Under the pieces are notes generated by a model that saw only the letters and a list, made by a program, of their open reading frames with translations, ran no database searches and was not told the DNA's origin. Source: Acinetobacter sp. XH1741 (GTDB taxonomy: Bacteria > Pseudomonadota > Gammaproteobacteria > Pseudomonadales > Moraxellaceae). From it: DNA of 64,000 bases. The DNA lies in assembly GCF_041021895.1 (NCBI RefSeq), contig NZ_CP157428.1, positions 2,976,001-3,040,000 of the forward strand, given 5' to 3'. How positions within the stretch are numbered: position 1 is the stretch's first letter; every line of letters starts with the position of its first letter. Positions 1 to 8,886 of this stretch are shown here, piece by piece. A program made the translations under genes and the position numbers.

Positions 1-219
1 CTGAGCCGAAATTTTACTTTTTTCTTGCCCCAGATTTACATTCACCTCTGGCTGGATTTGTTTTTCTAATGCGCTATCTCGTTGTTGTTGTCGGATGGTT
101 TGGTCAGCCTGAATTCTCTGACGAATAGGATCACCCGAGTCAGCTGCATAACTTAAGCTCCCCATTACTGATAAACAGATAAACAAGACGCTTTTATTGA
201 ATTTTTTATAGTTCAACAT
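1..219 (-). CDS. ShlB/FhaC/HecB-type TpsB outer-membrane transporter, N-terminal part only
   Basis: The reading frame begins at ATG 219 and runs off the left edge, giving 73 residues. They start with a signal peptide (MLNYKKFNKSVLFICLSVMG, cleaved near SYA-AD), followed by a glutamine- and arginine-rich helix (RQRIQADQTIRQQQRD, then EKQIQPEVNVNL). A mature N-terminus with a Q/R-rich amphipathic helix leading towards a POTRA domain is typical of TpsB proteins, which export large filamentous partners across the outer membrane in two-partner secretion. POTRA and barrel regions lie outside the window, so the family call rests on the N-terminus alone. Other secreted or outer-membrane proteins remain possible. 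Confidence 0.5.
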   Translation of the reverse strand, partial: MLNYKKFNKSVLFICLSVMGSLSYAADSGDPIRQRIQADQTIRQQQRDSALEKQIQPEVNVNLGQEKSKISAQ

Positions 220-375
220 ATAAATCAAATCAAAATTTACTTTAATTAATCATATTTTAACAAAATGTTAACAAAGTAAAAATACTTTATACAGATTAGT
301 CTGTATGAAATTAAATTTTATTTAAGTAAAAAGAATAATTTTTGAAACATTCATTTTTATAAATATACTAGACAT

Positions 376-405
376 AAAAAAAGCTCCCTCAACAGGAGCT
401 TTTTT
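376..405 (-). terminator. Terminator at the end of the tRNA array
   Basis: A 6-bp stem (AGCTCC/GGAGCT, 7-nt loop) is flanked by an A-run on the left and a T-run on the right, so it could work in both directions. On the minus strand it lies immediately after the last tRNA and before the TpsB-like gene. Confidence 0.8.
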
Positions 406-411
406 GAATCT

Positions 412-485
412 TGGCAGAGGATCAAGGACTCGAACCTTGACGAACGGTTTTGGAGACCGTCATGCTACCATTACACCAATCCTCT
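412..485 (-). tRNA. tRNA-Trp (anticodon CCA), distal copy
   Basis: The gene is 74 nt with the CCA end encoded (412-414). It folds as a cloverleaf: acceptor AGAGGAT/ATCCTCT, anticodon stem ACGGT/ACCGT, loop CTCCAAA and T-arm CAAGG/CCTTG. With U33 in place the anticodon is CCA, which reads UGG. The G73 discriminator and A1-U72 and G2-C71 pairs agree with bacterial tRNA-Trp identity. The variable loop has only four bases. This is the last gene of the array and differs from the upstream copy by one base in the T-loop (429 versus 682). Confidence 0.85.
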
Positions 486-518
486 ATATATACAATTAAA
501 CCCTTTAGATTTAATCAT

Positions 519-550
519 AAAAAAAGCAAGATCATCGTCTTGCTTTTTTT
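519..550 (-). terminator. Terminator-like hairpin between two tRNA genes
   Basis: A stem GCAAGA/TCTTGC with a 6-nt loop is bracketed by A7 and T7 runs, making a symmetric intrinsic-terminator shape. It sits inside the array, between the distal Leu and Trp genes. No equivalent hairpin is obvious between the proximal Leu and Trp genes. It may attenuate the last Trp copy or mark the edge of the duplication. Confidence 0.6.
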
Positions 551-552
551 AA

Positions 553-637
553 TGGTGGGGGCGAAGAGACTCGAACTCTTACACCTTGCGGCGCTGGAAC
601 CTAAATCCAGTGCGTCTACCAATTTCGCCACGCCCCC
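553..637 (-). tRNA. tRNA-Leu (anticodon TAG), distal copy
   Basis: The gene is 85 nt with CCA encoded (553-555). It has acceptor GGGGGCG/CGCCCCC, anticodon stem CTGGA/TCCAG with loop TTTAGGT (anticodon TAG, reading CUN leucine codons), a long class II variable arm and A73. It appears identical to the proximal copy in the tRNA body, while flanking bases differ. Confidence 0.95.
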
Positions 638-664
638 ATCTGGGACATTTATTTAAAATAAATG

Positions 665-738
665 TGGCAGAGGATCAAGGATTCGAACCTTGACGAACGG
701 TTTTGGAGACCGTCATGCTACCATTACACCAATCCTCT
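665..738 (-). tRNA. tRNA-Trp (anticodon CCA), proximal copy
   Basis: This has the same 74-nt cloverleaf as the distal copy, with CCA encoded (665-667) and anticodon CCA. The only difference seen is one T-loop base (TTCGAAT here, TTCGAGT in the other). It follows a tRNA-Leu, repeating the Leu-Trp unit. Confidence 0.85.
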
Positions 739-791
739 TCCAAGATTTAAATGACTTAACATTCAAATCAACTTTAAGTCTTAACTTAAAG

Positions 792-876
792 TGGTGGGGG
801 CGAAGAGACTCGAACTCTTACACCTTGCGGCGCTGGAACCTAAATCCAGTGCGTCTACCAATTTCGCCACGCCCCC
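792..876 (-). tRNA. tRNA-Leu (anticodon TAG), first gene of the array
   Basis: An 85-nt class II tRNA with the CCA end encoded (792-794) and anticodon TAG. It is the promoter-proximal member of the Leu-Trp-Leu-Trp array. Confidence 0.95.
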
Positions 877-887
877 GATGGCTGTGT

Positions 888-916
888 ATATTAGCGATAA
901 GATCTAACAGTGACAA
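888..916 (-). promoter_or_regulatory. Sigma-70 promoter of the tRNA array
   Basis: Read on the minus strand, TTGTCA (911-916) is followed after exactly 17 bp by TAATAT (888-893). The first base of the proximal tRNA-Leu is 11 bp further on. Both boxes match consensus at five of six positions, and the placement fits a short 5' leader before tRNA processing. Confidence 0.75.
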
Positions 917-978
917 GTGTTTTTTTTCTAAAAAAAACTGACCGTGTAAATTGTATACAGATACTAGATCAATGATTT

Positions 979-1785
979 TTATGAGTTTGAGAGCGCTTTT
1001 AAACAATTAATTGCTTCAAATGCCTTTGAAAACCGATTTTTCTGTTGTTTTTGTAATAATCCACTCAGTAATGGGTAAAAAATTTGAACTGAATCAGGCA
1101 ACTGAATGTTTAAATTTTGGCAATGTAATACAGCCCAATCATGATAAGTATTTGCTTGTAAACGCATTTGACTTAACCATTCATACAAAACAATACCTAA
1201 AGCATATAAATCACTTTGTACACGCTTACTGTCCCCATGAAACAGTTCAGGTGCCATATATCTTGGTGTAGCATCAATAATTGTATCTGGACTCGATATA
1301 AGCCGTGCTTTTTCAAAATCAATTAAATAAAGCCCCTGCTCGAACTTTCTAAAGTGTTCCTTTTTAATATCGCCATGAATCCATCCAAGCTCATGAAGTT
1401 CTGCTAAAACCATAAGCGCTCTATAGATCGTCTCATGGATATCTTTTAAATTTTGCTTTTGGGAAGAGTCGTCAAACCAACACTCTGTATCTGGCAAAAT
1501 TAATCCTTTGCCTTGAGAGGGTTGTAATTGGGAAATAGTACCAACATCAACTATTTTAAAAGGTAAAAGCCAGTTTGCTTTTTTATGCTGAATATCTTCA
1601 TAAAATTGCAATTCATGCAAAAAATCTTGCTCACTTTGAGCATGTACATGAGGCAGATGATATTTTAGCCAATAGCGATCAGCATCTATAGTACAAGTCC
1701 ATAGATGCCGTCCTAAAGCTGCACTTTTAGGTTTTGTCACGCATTTTAGGTTTTCTATATGAGAAGCAAAATTATGCTTCAGCAT
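979..1785 (-). CDS. Serine/threonine-kinase-like protein
   Basis: About 268 residues from ATG 1785; a TTG-initiated form from 1818 would add 11 residues. The catalytic-loop equivalent is HGDIKKEHF, keeping the Asp and Lys but with His where protein kinases have Asn. The metal-binding motif is LIDFEKAR (DFE rather than DFG), followed by an APE motif (RYMAPELF) and SDLYALGIVLYEWL, as in helix F of eukaryotic-type kinases. No membrane segment is seen. The gene overlaps the 3' end of the upstream patatin-like gene by 14 bp, so the two are probably co-translated. The substrate is unknown. Altered catalytic positions leave open whether it phosphorylates protein, a small molecule or nothing. Confidence 0.7.
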   Translation of the reverse strand: MLKHNFASHIENLKCVTKPKSAALGRHLWTCTIDADRYWLKYHLPHVHAQSEQDFLHELQFYEDIQHKKANWLLPFKIVDVGTISQLQPSQGKGLILPDTECWFDDSSQKQNLKDIHETIYRALMVLAELHELGWIHGDIKKEHFRKFEQGLYLIDFEKARLISSPDTIIDATPRYMAPELFHGDSKRVQSDLYALGIVLYEWLSQMRLQANTYHDWAVLHCQNLNIQLPDSVQIFYPLLSGLLQKQQKNRFSKAFEAINCLKALSNS

Positions 1786-3280
1786 AGTAAGACTCTGACT
1801 GTTGTCTCTTTTCTTCAAAACGTAAAACTTCTAAACAATGCTGAATTGTTTTACCAATACGCGCATGAGTTTCAATAGAGGAAATTTTTGGCCAAGTCGC
1901 ACGCTCACCTTCTCGCTGTAAACGCTTAAACAAATGTGGACGAGGGTTTTGTAGCGTATAGGCATAATGTTTTAGGCCATATTTAGCGATAATATTGACA
2001 TCGCCGTAGTATCGCTGCCCTATTACTCCATATCCATGATCAAGCAATCTTCTTACTGGAGAAATGGCGCCCAATCTCTGACGGGTAAAGTCCATTACTC
2101 CCATTGAGAGTACTTTACCTTGGCGTCTTAAAATTCGCTCAGGCCAACTTAAAACGTCCTTACGAAAACGGTGCGCATCATCTTGCATAAATGGCACAAC
2201 ATGCGGATTCACTTGGCTAGCAATGGTGTAGTTTAAATTATAAAGCCTTGCCATTCTTTCTTGTGGAAAATCACTACGTACACTGCCATCTACCCATTTT
2301 GTATTTGCCATATAAGGGGTATGTTCACCATCATAACGTTTACTGGTTAAACGTACAGGTGGAAATAAAACTGGCACAGCACAAGAAGCCAGTACAGCAC
2401 TCCAAACCAAAACGTTGGGTGTCATAATTGCATTCATAATCCTTGGATTTTCTGTTGCATCGTACGGCGCAACGGCCACATTAATATTTAGACCTGATTT
2501 TTTAAATGCCTCTTCAAAAGTAAGATCACCCAAGTTTTCAATCAGGAACTTTTTCAAATAATGGACATCCGCAATGCCACCATTACCCTTAATGAGTTCA
2601 CGAAGCTTTCTAAAGTGAAAAGCATCACTAAAAAATTGCTCGCCATTTAGTAAGTTTTGAACGTCCTCACTAGCAGAAGTTCCAAGCATGCCTGTCATAA
2701 TGGCTCCAGCACTTGAGCCAGAGAGTACTTTTGGCATTAAATCTTGTTCAATTAACGCTTTACATACGCCTGTGTGAAAAAGACCTAGCGTTGCCCCACC
2801 CGAAAACATAAGCGCAGGTTGTCCATATGCTTTTTCACAGTTTTCAAAAAACTCGATTTTTTCTTTTCTTTGAAAGATAATACATTCACTAGAAGCAATA
2901 TAAGCCAAGCTTTGGCTGACTTCTTCAATATAATCTTCAATTAATTTTTTTGTACCAACATGCGTGGCAGCAAACAGCATGGGATGACCAATGTTTGCAA
3001 TATCGTAGGTCAGACCTTCTTTTAAAAGATAAATCAAATCTAAAGTACGATGCTGCTGACGATATCTTTTCAGTAAAGTGTAACGATAAGAAATTAGCTC
3101 AGCATCAAAATAAGGCGAACTATTATCGAACTTCCACTCTTGTGCACCTGTTTCTTCATCAAGTTTTAGTGCAAAAGACTTCCACTCTTCATAAGATTCA
3201 GCCGTGTCTAATTGACGTTGTAATTTTTTGATACGATAAGCCTGATGCGGATTCATATCACTTCTTAACTTTTCAAACAT
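1772..3280 (-). CDS. Patatin-like phospholipase with DUF3336 N-terminal domain
   Basis: 502 residues. The N-terminal ~150 residues resemble DUF3336, the module that precedes patatin in triacylglycerol lipases of the yeast Tgl type. The patatin domain shows the oxyanion-hole stretch SGGATLGLFHTGV, the nucleophile elbow GSSAGA and the dyad aspartate in WVDGSVRSDFP, so the Ser-Asp dyad looks intact. It would hydrolyse acyl esters of phospholipid or neutral lipid. No signal peptide or long hydrophobic segment is evident, suggesting a cytoplasmic or peripheral membrane location. It overlaps the kinase-like gene downstream, a pairing that suggests a shared task in lipid turnover, but that is inference. 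Confidence 0.85.
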   Translation of the reverse strand: MFEKLRSDMNPHQAYRIKKLQRQLDTAESYEEWKSFALKLDEETGAQEWKFDNSSPYFDAELISYRYTLLKRYRQQHRTLDLIYLLKEGLTYDIANIGHPMLFAATHVGTKKLIEDYIEEVSQSLAYIASSECIIFQRKEKIEFFENCEKAYGQPALMFSGGATLGLFHTGVCKALIEQDLMPKVLSGSSAGAIMTGMLGTSASEDVQNLLNGEQFFSDAFHFRKLRELIKGNGGIADVHYLKKFLIENLGDLTFEEAFKKSGLNINVAVAPYDATENPRIMNAIMTPNVLVWSAVLASCAVPVLFPPVRLTSKRYDGEHTPYMANTKWVDGSVRSDFPQERMARLYNLNYTIASQVNPHVVPFMQDDAHRFRKDVLSWPERILRRQGKVLSMGVMDFTRQRLGAISPVRRLLDHGYGVIGQRYYGDVNIIAKYGLKHYAYTLQNPRPHLFKRLQREGERATWPKISSIETHARIGKTIQHCLEVLRFEEKRQQSESYYAEA

Positions 3281-3393
3281 ATTTCGTCCTCATCTTCACA
3301 GATGATTTTACTGAATAGACATGACAACACTATGCGCGGTCTGAACATTTCAATCAATTGCAAAACCGATAAACTGTGTAGACAATAACTTTT

Positions 3394-3423
3394 TTGTCAG
3401 CTCGCAAATTTCAGTGTTAGTAT
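3394..3423 (+). promoter_or_regulatory. Candidate sigma-70 promoter for the DUF815 gene
   Basis: TTGTCA (3394-3399) and TAGTAT (3418-3423) are separated by 18 bp, ending 35 bp before the start codon at 3459. It lies in the divergent space between the patatin-like gene and the ATPase gene. Confidence 0.45.
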
Positions 3424-3458
3424 CCTAGTAAATTACTGTTTAACATGATTGATTAACC

Positions 3459-4346
3459 ATGGCTACCATTGATTTACCTGACAATTTAGTTCAAACATTA
3501 TCACTTGTATTAAATCAGCTCCAGCAAGTCTTACCTGAACCGAAACAAGAAACAGATTTTTCTGCTCCCGCCTTTAGATGGGAAAATCAACAACTTCAAG
3601 CCATTTATACACCTAAAAATATTTATCTTGATGACCTAAAAGGCATAGAACGCCAAAAAGAAAAAATCATTCAAAATACTTTGCAATTTCTAAATGGCCT
3701 ACCCGCTAATGATGTCCTTTTAACGGGTTCACGTGGTACAGGAAAATCTTCTATTGTTCGTGCTTTACTTACTGAGTATGCCCCTCGAGGATTACGTTTA
3801 ATTGAAATTGAACGTGATGATTTAGCAGACTTACCTAAAATCCAGAAAATTATTCAAAACCGACCAGAAAAATACATCGTCTATTGTGATGACTTAGCTT
3901 TCAATGCCGAAGATGAAAATTATCGTAGTTTAAAAAGTGTACTGGATGGTTCATTACAGTCAGGTTCAACGAACTTTATTATTTATGCGACCAGTAACCG
4001 CCGTCACTTATTACCTGAGTTCATGCATGAAAATACGCCTGTAACCAAGGTCGATGTACCTCAATATACCGAGTTACACCCCCAAGAAGCGATTGAAGAA
4101 AAGATCTCTTTGTCAGATCGTTTTGGTTTGTGGTTATCTTTTTATCCAATGGATCAAAATTTGTATTTAGAAATCGTAGAACATTATCTTGATAAAACAA
4201 ATATGCCTTTTAACGATGAGGTTCGTGCTGAAAGCTTACGTTGGTGCCAAATGCGCGGACAACGTTCTGGCCGTGCAGCTTACCAATTTTCTAAACACTG
4301 GATTGGTTTAAATGGCTTAAAAGAATTAAACAATTCTATGAAATAA
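3459..4346 (+). CDS. DUF815-family AAA-type ATPase
   Basis: 295 residues. A Walker A motif (TGSRGTGKSS) lies near residue 91. A Walker B-like YIVYCDDLAF follows, then a sensor-type YATSNRRHLLP and a C-terminal arginine-rich RGQRSGRAAYQF. The order and length match the DUF815 family of predicted ATPases, whose physiological role is not established. The protein has no signal peptide or membrane segment. It stands alone between divergent patatin-like and convergent tsaD genes, with its own promoter candidate and a shared terminator. Confidence 0.85.
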   Translation: MATIDLPDNLVQTLSLVLNQLQQVLPEPKQETDFSAPAFRWENQQLQAIYTPKNIYLDDLKGIERQKEKIIQNTLQFLNGLPANDVLLTGSRGTGKSSIVRALLTEYAPRGLRLIEIERDDLADLPKIQKIIQNRPEKYIVYCDDLAFNAEDENYRSLKSVLDGSLQSGSTNFIIYATSNRRHLLPEFMHENTPVTKVDVPQYTELHPQEAIEEKISLSDRFGLWLSFYPMDQNLYLEIVEHYLDKTNMPFNDEVRAESLRWCQMRGQRSGRAAYQFSKHWIGLNGLKELNNSMK

Positions 4347-4350
4347 AAAC

Positions 4351-4381
4351 AAACGGTCATCTTATTAGAGAATGACCGTTT
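4351..4381. terminator. Bidirectional terminator between the DUF815 gene and tsaD
   Basis: A perfect 10-bp stem (AAACGGTCAT/ATGACCGTTT) with an 11-nt loop lies between two convergent genes, with short A and T runs on either side. Confidence 0.8.
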
Positions 4382-4390
4382 ATTTTGATA

Positions 4391-5407
4391 TTAAGAATTT
4401 ACTGGAATAGACAATTCCGTCATTGGCCAACGTGGCGTGGTGGTGACAGCCAAGCCATCATGTTGGCCTGCTTTTAAACGTTGATAACCCGCAAAAGCGA
4501 TCATTGCCCCATTATCTGTACATAAAGCAGGTTCTGCATAGTAAACCTGTGCTTTAATTTTCGCCAAAGAAGTTTCTAATTGCTCGCGTAAGCGTAAATT
4601 TGCGCTCACTCCACCCGCAATAACTAAACGTTTAAGTCCAGTTTGCTTTAAAGCTTTCACTGATTTTTTTACTAATGTGTCTACAATGGCTTCTTGGAAT
4701 GACGCAGCAATATCAGCATCACGGTTTTCACCATTCAATTTTTTCAATTGAACAGAAACTGCTGTTTTTAAACCGCTAAAAGAAAAATCTAGGCCTTGAT
4801 GAAGCATTGGTCGTGGAAATTCAAATGCTAATGGATTACCAGATAAGGCTAGTTTTGCAATATTTGGTCCACCCGGATATGGCAAACTCATCATTTTTGC
4901 GACTTTATCAAAAGCTTCACCCGCAGCATCATCAATAGACTCACCCAATAGCTCATATTGACCAATGGAGTGAGCTGCCATTAATTGCGTATGCCCACCT
5001 GAAACAAGCAACGCAACGAAAGGAAATTCGGGTGGTTGACTTGAAAGCAATGGAGCCAACATGTGGCCTTCCATATGGTGAACACCAATAGCAGGCTTAT
5101 TTAAAGAGAAAGCTAAAGTTCTTCCAAATAATGCGCCTGTCATTAATGCTCCCATTAAACCTGGGCCACGTGTATAAGCGACTGCATCAATCTCTTGTTT
5201 TGAGACACCACTTTGTTCAAGCAATTGATTCATTAAAGGAATGAGCTTACGCACATGGTCACGCGAAGCCAACTCTGGAACCACTCCACCATATTCGGCA
5301 TGAAGTTTAATCTGGCTATAAAGAACCTGTCCCCGTAAGCCGAGTTCGCTATCATAAAGTGCCAACCCTGTTTCATCACAAGAAGTTTCCAAGCCTAAAA
5401 CAATCAT
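4391..5407 (-). CDS. tsaD: tRNA N6-threonylcarbamoyladenosine transferase TsaD
   Basis: 338 residues from ATG 5407 (a TTG codon just before it is ignored). The N-terminus [14 protein letters not shown] and the metal-binding HHMEGHM, together with SGGHTQL and [13 protein letters not shown], identify the Kae1/TsaD ASKHA-fold ATPase. It transfers the threonylcarbamoyl group to A37 of ANN-decoding tRNAs, working with TsaB and TsaE. It is divergent from rpsU, the usual bacterial neighbour arrangement. The window also carries trmO, which methylates the same modified base. Confidence 0.97.
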   Translation of the reverse strand: MIVLGLETSCDETGLALYDSELGLRGQVLYSQIKLHAEYGGVVPELASRDHVRKLIPLMNQLLEQSGVSKQEIDAVAYTRGPGLMGALMTGALFGRTLAFSLNKPAIGVHHMEGHMLAPLLSSQPPEFPFVALLVSGGHTQLMAAHSIGQYELLGESIDDAAGEAFDKVAKMMSLPYPGGPNIAKLALSGNPLAFEFPRPMLHQGLDFSFSGLKTAVSVQLKKLNGENRDADIAASFQEAIVDTLVKKSVKALKQTGLKRLVIAGGVSANLRLREQLETSLAKIKAQVYYAEPALCTDNGAMIAFAGYQRLKAGQHDGLAVTTTPRWPMTELSIPVNS

Positions 5408-5552
5408 CAAAACTGCCTTTTATATGAGTCAAAATATTGCAATCGCTATTATAGACTTGTGATATGAGTTGTAAATGAGTAAAATACTGACCTTCACTTG
5501 TGATCCGGCGCAATGGTGTGCCTGATCTTATCCATAATCTAGAGGATTTTAC

Positions 5553-5768
5553 ATGCCACAAGTTAAGTTGAAAGAAGGCGAACCAGTTGACGTAGCTATC
5601 CGTCGTTTCAAACGTTCATGCGAAAAAGCTGGTGTTTTAGCTGACGTTCGTAAGCGCGAATTCTACGAAAAACCAACTCAAGAACGTAAGCGTAAAAAAG
5701 CTGCTGCAGTTAAACGCTACCAAAAGAAATTGGCGCGCGAATCTGTACGTACTACTCGCCTTTACTAA
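5553..5768 (+). CDS. rpsU: 30S ribosomal protein S21
   Basis: 71 residues, very basic, beginning [20 protein letters not shown] and continuing with the typical [20 protein letters not shown]. This is a full-length S21, needed for start-site selection on the 30S subunit. An AGAGGA ribosome site lies 8 bases before the ATG. It is followed after 26 bp by the YqeY-like gene. dnaG, often next in other gammaproteobacteria, is not here. Confidence 0.98.
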
Positions 5769-5794
5769 TTAATTTGTGATTGACTGCTGATATT

Positions 5795-6241
5795 ATGACT
5801 ACTTTAAAAAACCAAATTACTGATGCATTAAAAACTTCTATGCGTGCCAAAGATATGGCAACAGTGACGGTTTTGCGTAGTCTACAAGCAGCAATTAAGC
5901 AAATCGAAGTTGATGAGCGCATAGAGCTTGGCGACGCTCAGGTTCTTGCGGTCATTGAAAAGCAAATTAAACAACGTAAAGAATCGATCAAAGCCTTTGA
6001 AGGTGCTGGTCGTGATGATTTAGCTAGTAAAGAACAAGCCGAAGCTGAGATTATTTCCCAGTTTCTACCAGAAGCTATGACTGAGGAAGAGCTTGATTCT
6101 ATCATTGAGCAAACGATTGCTGCTCAAGAAGCAACTAGCATGAAAGATATGGGTAAGGTGATGAATTCTCTACGTCCGATCATAGCCGGGCGTGCCGATC
6201 CTGCTCAAGTTTCAGCAAAAATTAAAGCTAAATTAGCTTAA
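5795..6241 (+). CDS. GatB/YqeY domain-containing protein
   Basis: 148 residues from ATG 5795; an upstream TTG at 5780 would add five residues but has no better ribosome site. The sequence (TTLKNQITDALKTSMRAKD, then IEKQIKQRKESIKAFEGAGR, AEAEIISQFLP, and a final MGKVMNSLRP) is the stand-alone YqeY form of the tail domain found at the C-terminus of GatB. A role with misacylated or uncharged tRNA has been suggested for the family but is not proven. It probably forms an operon with rpsU. Confidence 0.9.
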   Translation: MTTLKNQITDALKTSMRAKDMATVTVLRSLQAAIKQIEVDERIELGDAQVLAVIEKQIKQRKESIKAFEGAGRDDLASKEQAEAEIISQFLPEAMTEEELDSIIEQTIAAQEATSMKDMGKVMNSLRPIIAGRADPAQVSAKIKAKLA

Positions 6242-6336
6242 TTTCCCCTCTTCTTTTTATATTTTCTCATATTAGACTTTCTTTTAAGTTTAAATAGATT
6301 TGCGTGTACGCAAATCAAGAGATCAAAATATAAAGC

Positions 6337-7773
6337 TTAAATTTTCATTCGTCTCTCATCTTGCATTTGTTTTAATCGGCTATCTATTTTAGCAGACATT
6401 GCCTGATTGCCTTTTGCGAGTCTCTGCGCATGCAGCATAGATTTAATCGCATTTTCTTCACTACCAGACCAATATTGGGCTTCCGCACGGTAACGCAATA
6501 CATTCACCGCTCTTAACGGCGAAGCTTTATCTAAATTAGCCGCTTGTTGTAATAATTGCCAACCTTGAATATCTCGGGCATTTTTATTAATAAAGCGCTG
6601 AACAAGTGTCTGTACTTGGGCATATTTCCCCTGACGCAACAACACCTCAGCCAACTTATAGCTAAAAGCCTTATTTTCAGGCATGGTCATTTGTAATGGC
6701 GCAATGGAATTATAGGCCTGATCAAGTTTATTTTGACCTAAATAAATATCCGTTTGAATGAGAGAAACCAATGGTTTACCACTTGATTTGGTTTGATCTA
6801 ATGTAGTTTGAGCTTGAATATAGTCTCCTTGTTTTAGGTAAAAAGCTGACAAAGCCAGCAACCCTGCCAGATTTTTTTGAGAAGCCAAACTCTGCAACTG
6901 ATTTTCTGTAGCTTCCCCAGCGACCACCATTGTGTACCATTTCAATATTTCAAAATCGACATCATATATTCGACTTTTAACTCTCGGCATCTGGTTCGCC
7001 CTTAAACGAGCCTCACTCATACGTTCAGTTGTTAAAGGGTGAGTGAGCCAAAAATCTGGAAGAAAGCTTACATGACTGGTCGCCCTGTGCATGGTTTCAA
7101 AATAGTCAGCCATACTTTGCGGGTTATAACCAGCAGCATACATATACTGCATACCAATTCGGTCTGCTTCACGCTCTTGATTACGGCTATAGGTAAGCTG
7201 CTTATCAAGTAATGCAGCTTGTGTCCCCAACATAACAGCAGCACCAGCATCTCCACCCGCTTGGGCAGCTAAAGCAACACCCGCCAATAGGCCTGCTAGA
7301 CTTAACAGAGCTTGCCCCTTAAAAGCCTCTTCAGAACGACTAAAGTGCCTTTGTGATACGTGAGCAACTTCGTGCGCCATGACCCCAGCAACCTCATCAA
7401 TATTACGTGCTGACGAAATAAGACCAGTATTGAGTGCAAATAGCCCACCCGGGACAGCAAATGCATTAATTTGAGAGTCTTTAATCACCACTAGGCCAAT
7501 AGGCTGCCCGAGCTGTGTTTCACTTAAAATATTTGAGAAGACCTGAAAAAATTGATTTTCTAACCATACATCCTGTATGACTGGCATTTGCTTATGAACT
7601 TCGCGAAAAACTTTCTCACCAATAAATTTTTCTTTTTGCTGGTCAAGCAACCCCACTCCACTGCCAATATTTGGAATTTCTACTTGGCCTGCAGTAGCTT
7701 TTGAATCAAAAGGATCCGCATAAGAGGCATTTGTTATAAAAGCTAAACTTAAAATAACTGGCAAAAATTTCAA
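6337..7773 (-). CDS. bepA: Periplasmic M48 metalloprotease with TPR repeats (BepA-like)
   Basis: About 478 residues when started at TTG 7773. An AGAAGAA ribosome site precedes that TTG, and the start gives a clean signal peptide (KFLPVILSLAFITNASYA). An ATG at 7815 would place 14 extra residues before it. The zinc site HEVAHVSQRH and the downstream glutamate region QEREADRIGMQYM are intact. The C-terminal half reads as TPR helices. BepA-family enzymes act in the periplasm on outer-membrane assembly, degrading stalled LptD or BAM substrates. It is monocistronic, with about 100 bp of empty sequence on each side. Confidence 0.9.
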   Translation of the reverse strand: MKFLPVILSLAFITNASYADPFDSKATAGQVEIPNIGSGVGLLDQQKEKFIGEKVFREVHKQMPVIQDVWLENQFFQVFSNILSETQLGQPIGLVVIKDSQINAFAVPGGLFALNTGLISSARNIDEVAGVMAHEVAHVSQRHFSRSEEAFKGQALLSLAGLLAGVALAAQAGGDAGAAVMLGTQAALLDKQLTYSRNQEREADRIGMQYMYAAGYNPQSMADYFETMHRATSHVSFLPDFWLTHPLTTERMSEARLRANQMPRVKSRIYDVDFEILKWYTMVVAGEATENQLQSLASQKNLAGLLALSAFYLKQGDYIQAQTTLDQTKSSGKPLVSLIQTDIYLGQNKLDQAYNSIAPLQMTMPENKAFSYKLAEVLLRQGKYAQVQTLVQRFINKNARDIQGWQLLQQAANLDKASPLRAVNVLRYRAEAQYWSGSEENAIKSMLHAQRLAKGNQAMSAKIDSRLKQMQDERRMKI

Positions 7774-7909
7774 AAGTTCTTCTCTATTAAAAATTAAACT
7801 AACAAAAAAGCCCATTCATATAATGCATTAATGGTCTTGCATCATATCAACAGGCTTTCACTATAACATTGAAAATAGACTATATTTGCAATGAAGTGTT
7901 ATTCAATAT

Positions 7910-8875
7910 TTATACGAAATTCGGATTTACCAAATACCTTGGTGTTTTATCCTCTAATGCTTCTACCAAGTTTTTATAAGCTAGATTTGCCATTTTTTTA
8001 CGTGTTTCTGCTGTAGCAGAACCCACATGAGGCAAAGTCACTACATTAGGTAATTTGAAAAGTACCGAATCTTGGAGAGGCTCTTTTTCATATACATCTA
8101 AACCAGCTGCAAAAATAACTTCATTCTGCAAAGCCTCAATAAGTGCCTGCTCATCGACCACTGAACCACGCGCAATATTGACAAAAATAGCGTGCTTTTG
8201 CATAAGTTCAAATTGAGCTTTGCTCATTAAGGCTTTAGATTCAGTATTTAAATCAACTGCTGTTACTACAAAATCGGATTGCTGAAGTAATTCATCTAAG
8301 CTCAGATACTCTGCCTTTAAAGGCTCTGCTAACTCAGGTTTTTCACGTCGATTATGGTAAACAATATTCATGTTAAAGCCATAAAAACCACGGCGCGCAA
8401 TTGCAGCCCCGATATTACCAAGACCAATAATACCTAGAGTTTTTCCAAAAACATCTAAACCAAACTGCTGTGGACCAACTGTTCTTTTCCATTCACCTTG
8501 TTTAGTCCAATGATCGAGAAAAGGTACTTTTCTGGCTGCACTTAACAAGAGTGTAAAAGCAAGATCTGCGGTAGTTTCAGTTAAAACATGCGGTGTATTC
8601 GACAACCAGATTTTCTTTTGGTTTAAATACTCAACATCATAATTATCATAACCAACGGTCACAGATGAAATAATTTTTAATTTCTGTGCAGGTGAAAGGT
8701 TACTTTCATTCAGCAATCGACCTGCACCAATCATTCCATCAGCATCAATCACTTCTTGTCGTATCTGTTCATTAATATCACCCAGTTTTGGGTTTAATAC
8801 GACAACATGATAATCCTGCTGCAACCGTGACAAAATTTCCTCATCAATTTGGCTAAAAACTACAACCTTTTTCAT
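7910..8875 (-). CDS. ghrB: D-2-hydroxyacid dehydrogenase (GhrB type)
   Basis: 321 residues. The NAD(P)-binding motif is GIIGLGNIGAAIARR. The catalytic Arg is in NIARGSVVDE, the Glu in DVYEKEPL and the His in LPHVGSAT, all in the expected order for the D-isomer dehydrogenases. The closest named enzyme by pattern is glyoxylate/hydroxypyruvate (2-ketogluconate) reductase GhrB. Substrate preference cannot be read from the sequence. It follows the HolD-like gene by 11 bp and is probably in the same transcript. Confidence 0.85.
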   Translation of the reverse strand: MKKVVVFSQIDEEILSRLQQDYHVVVLNPKLGDINEQIRQEVIDADGMIGAGRLLNESNLSPAQKLKIISSVTVGYDNYDVEYLNQKKIWLSNTPHVLTETTADLAFTLLLSAARKVPFLDHWTKQGEWKRTVGPQQFGLDVFGKTLGIIGLGNIGAAIARRGFYGFNMNIVYHNRREKPELAEPLKAEYLSLDELLQQSDFVVTAVDLNTESKALMSKAQFELMQKHAIFVNIARGSVVDEQALIEALQNEVIFAAGLDVYEKEPLQDSVLFKLPNVVTLPHVGSATAETRKKMANLAYKNLVEALEDKTPRYLVNPNFV

Positions 8876-8886
8876 GTACGTCCCTA

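Noticed and set aside
450..941. Short plus-strand open frames across the tRNA array
   Set aside because: They translate the complements of the tRNA genes and repeat with the array; there is no ribosome site or family.
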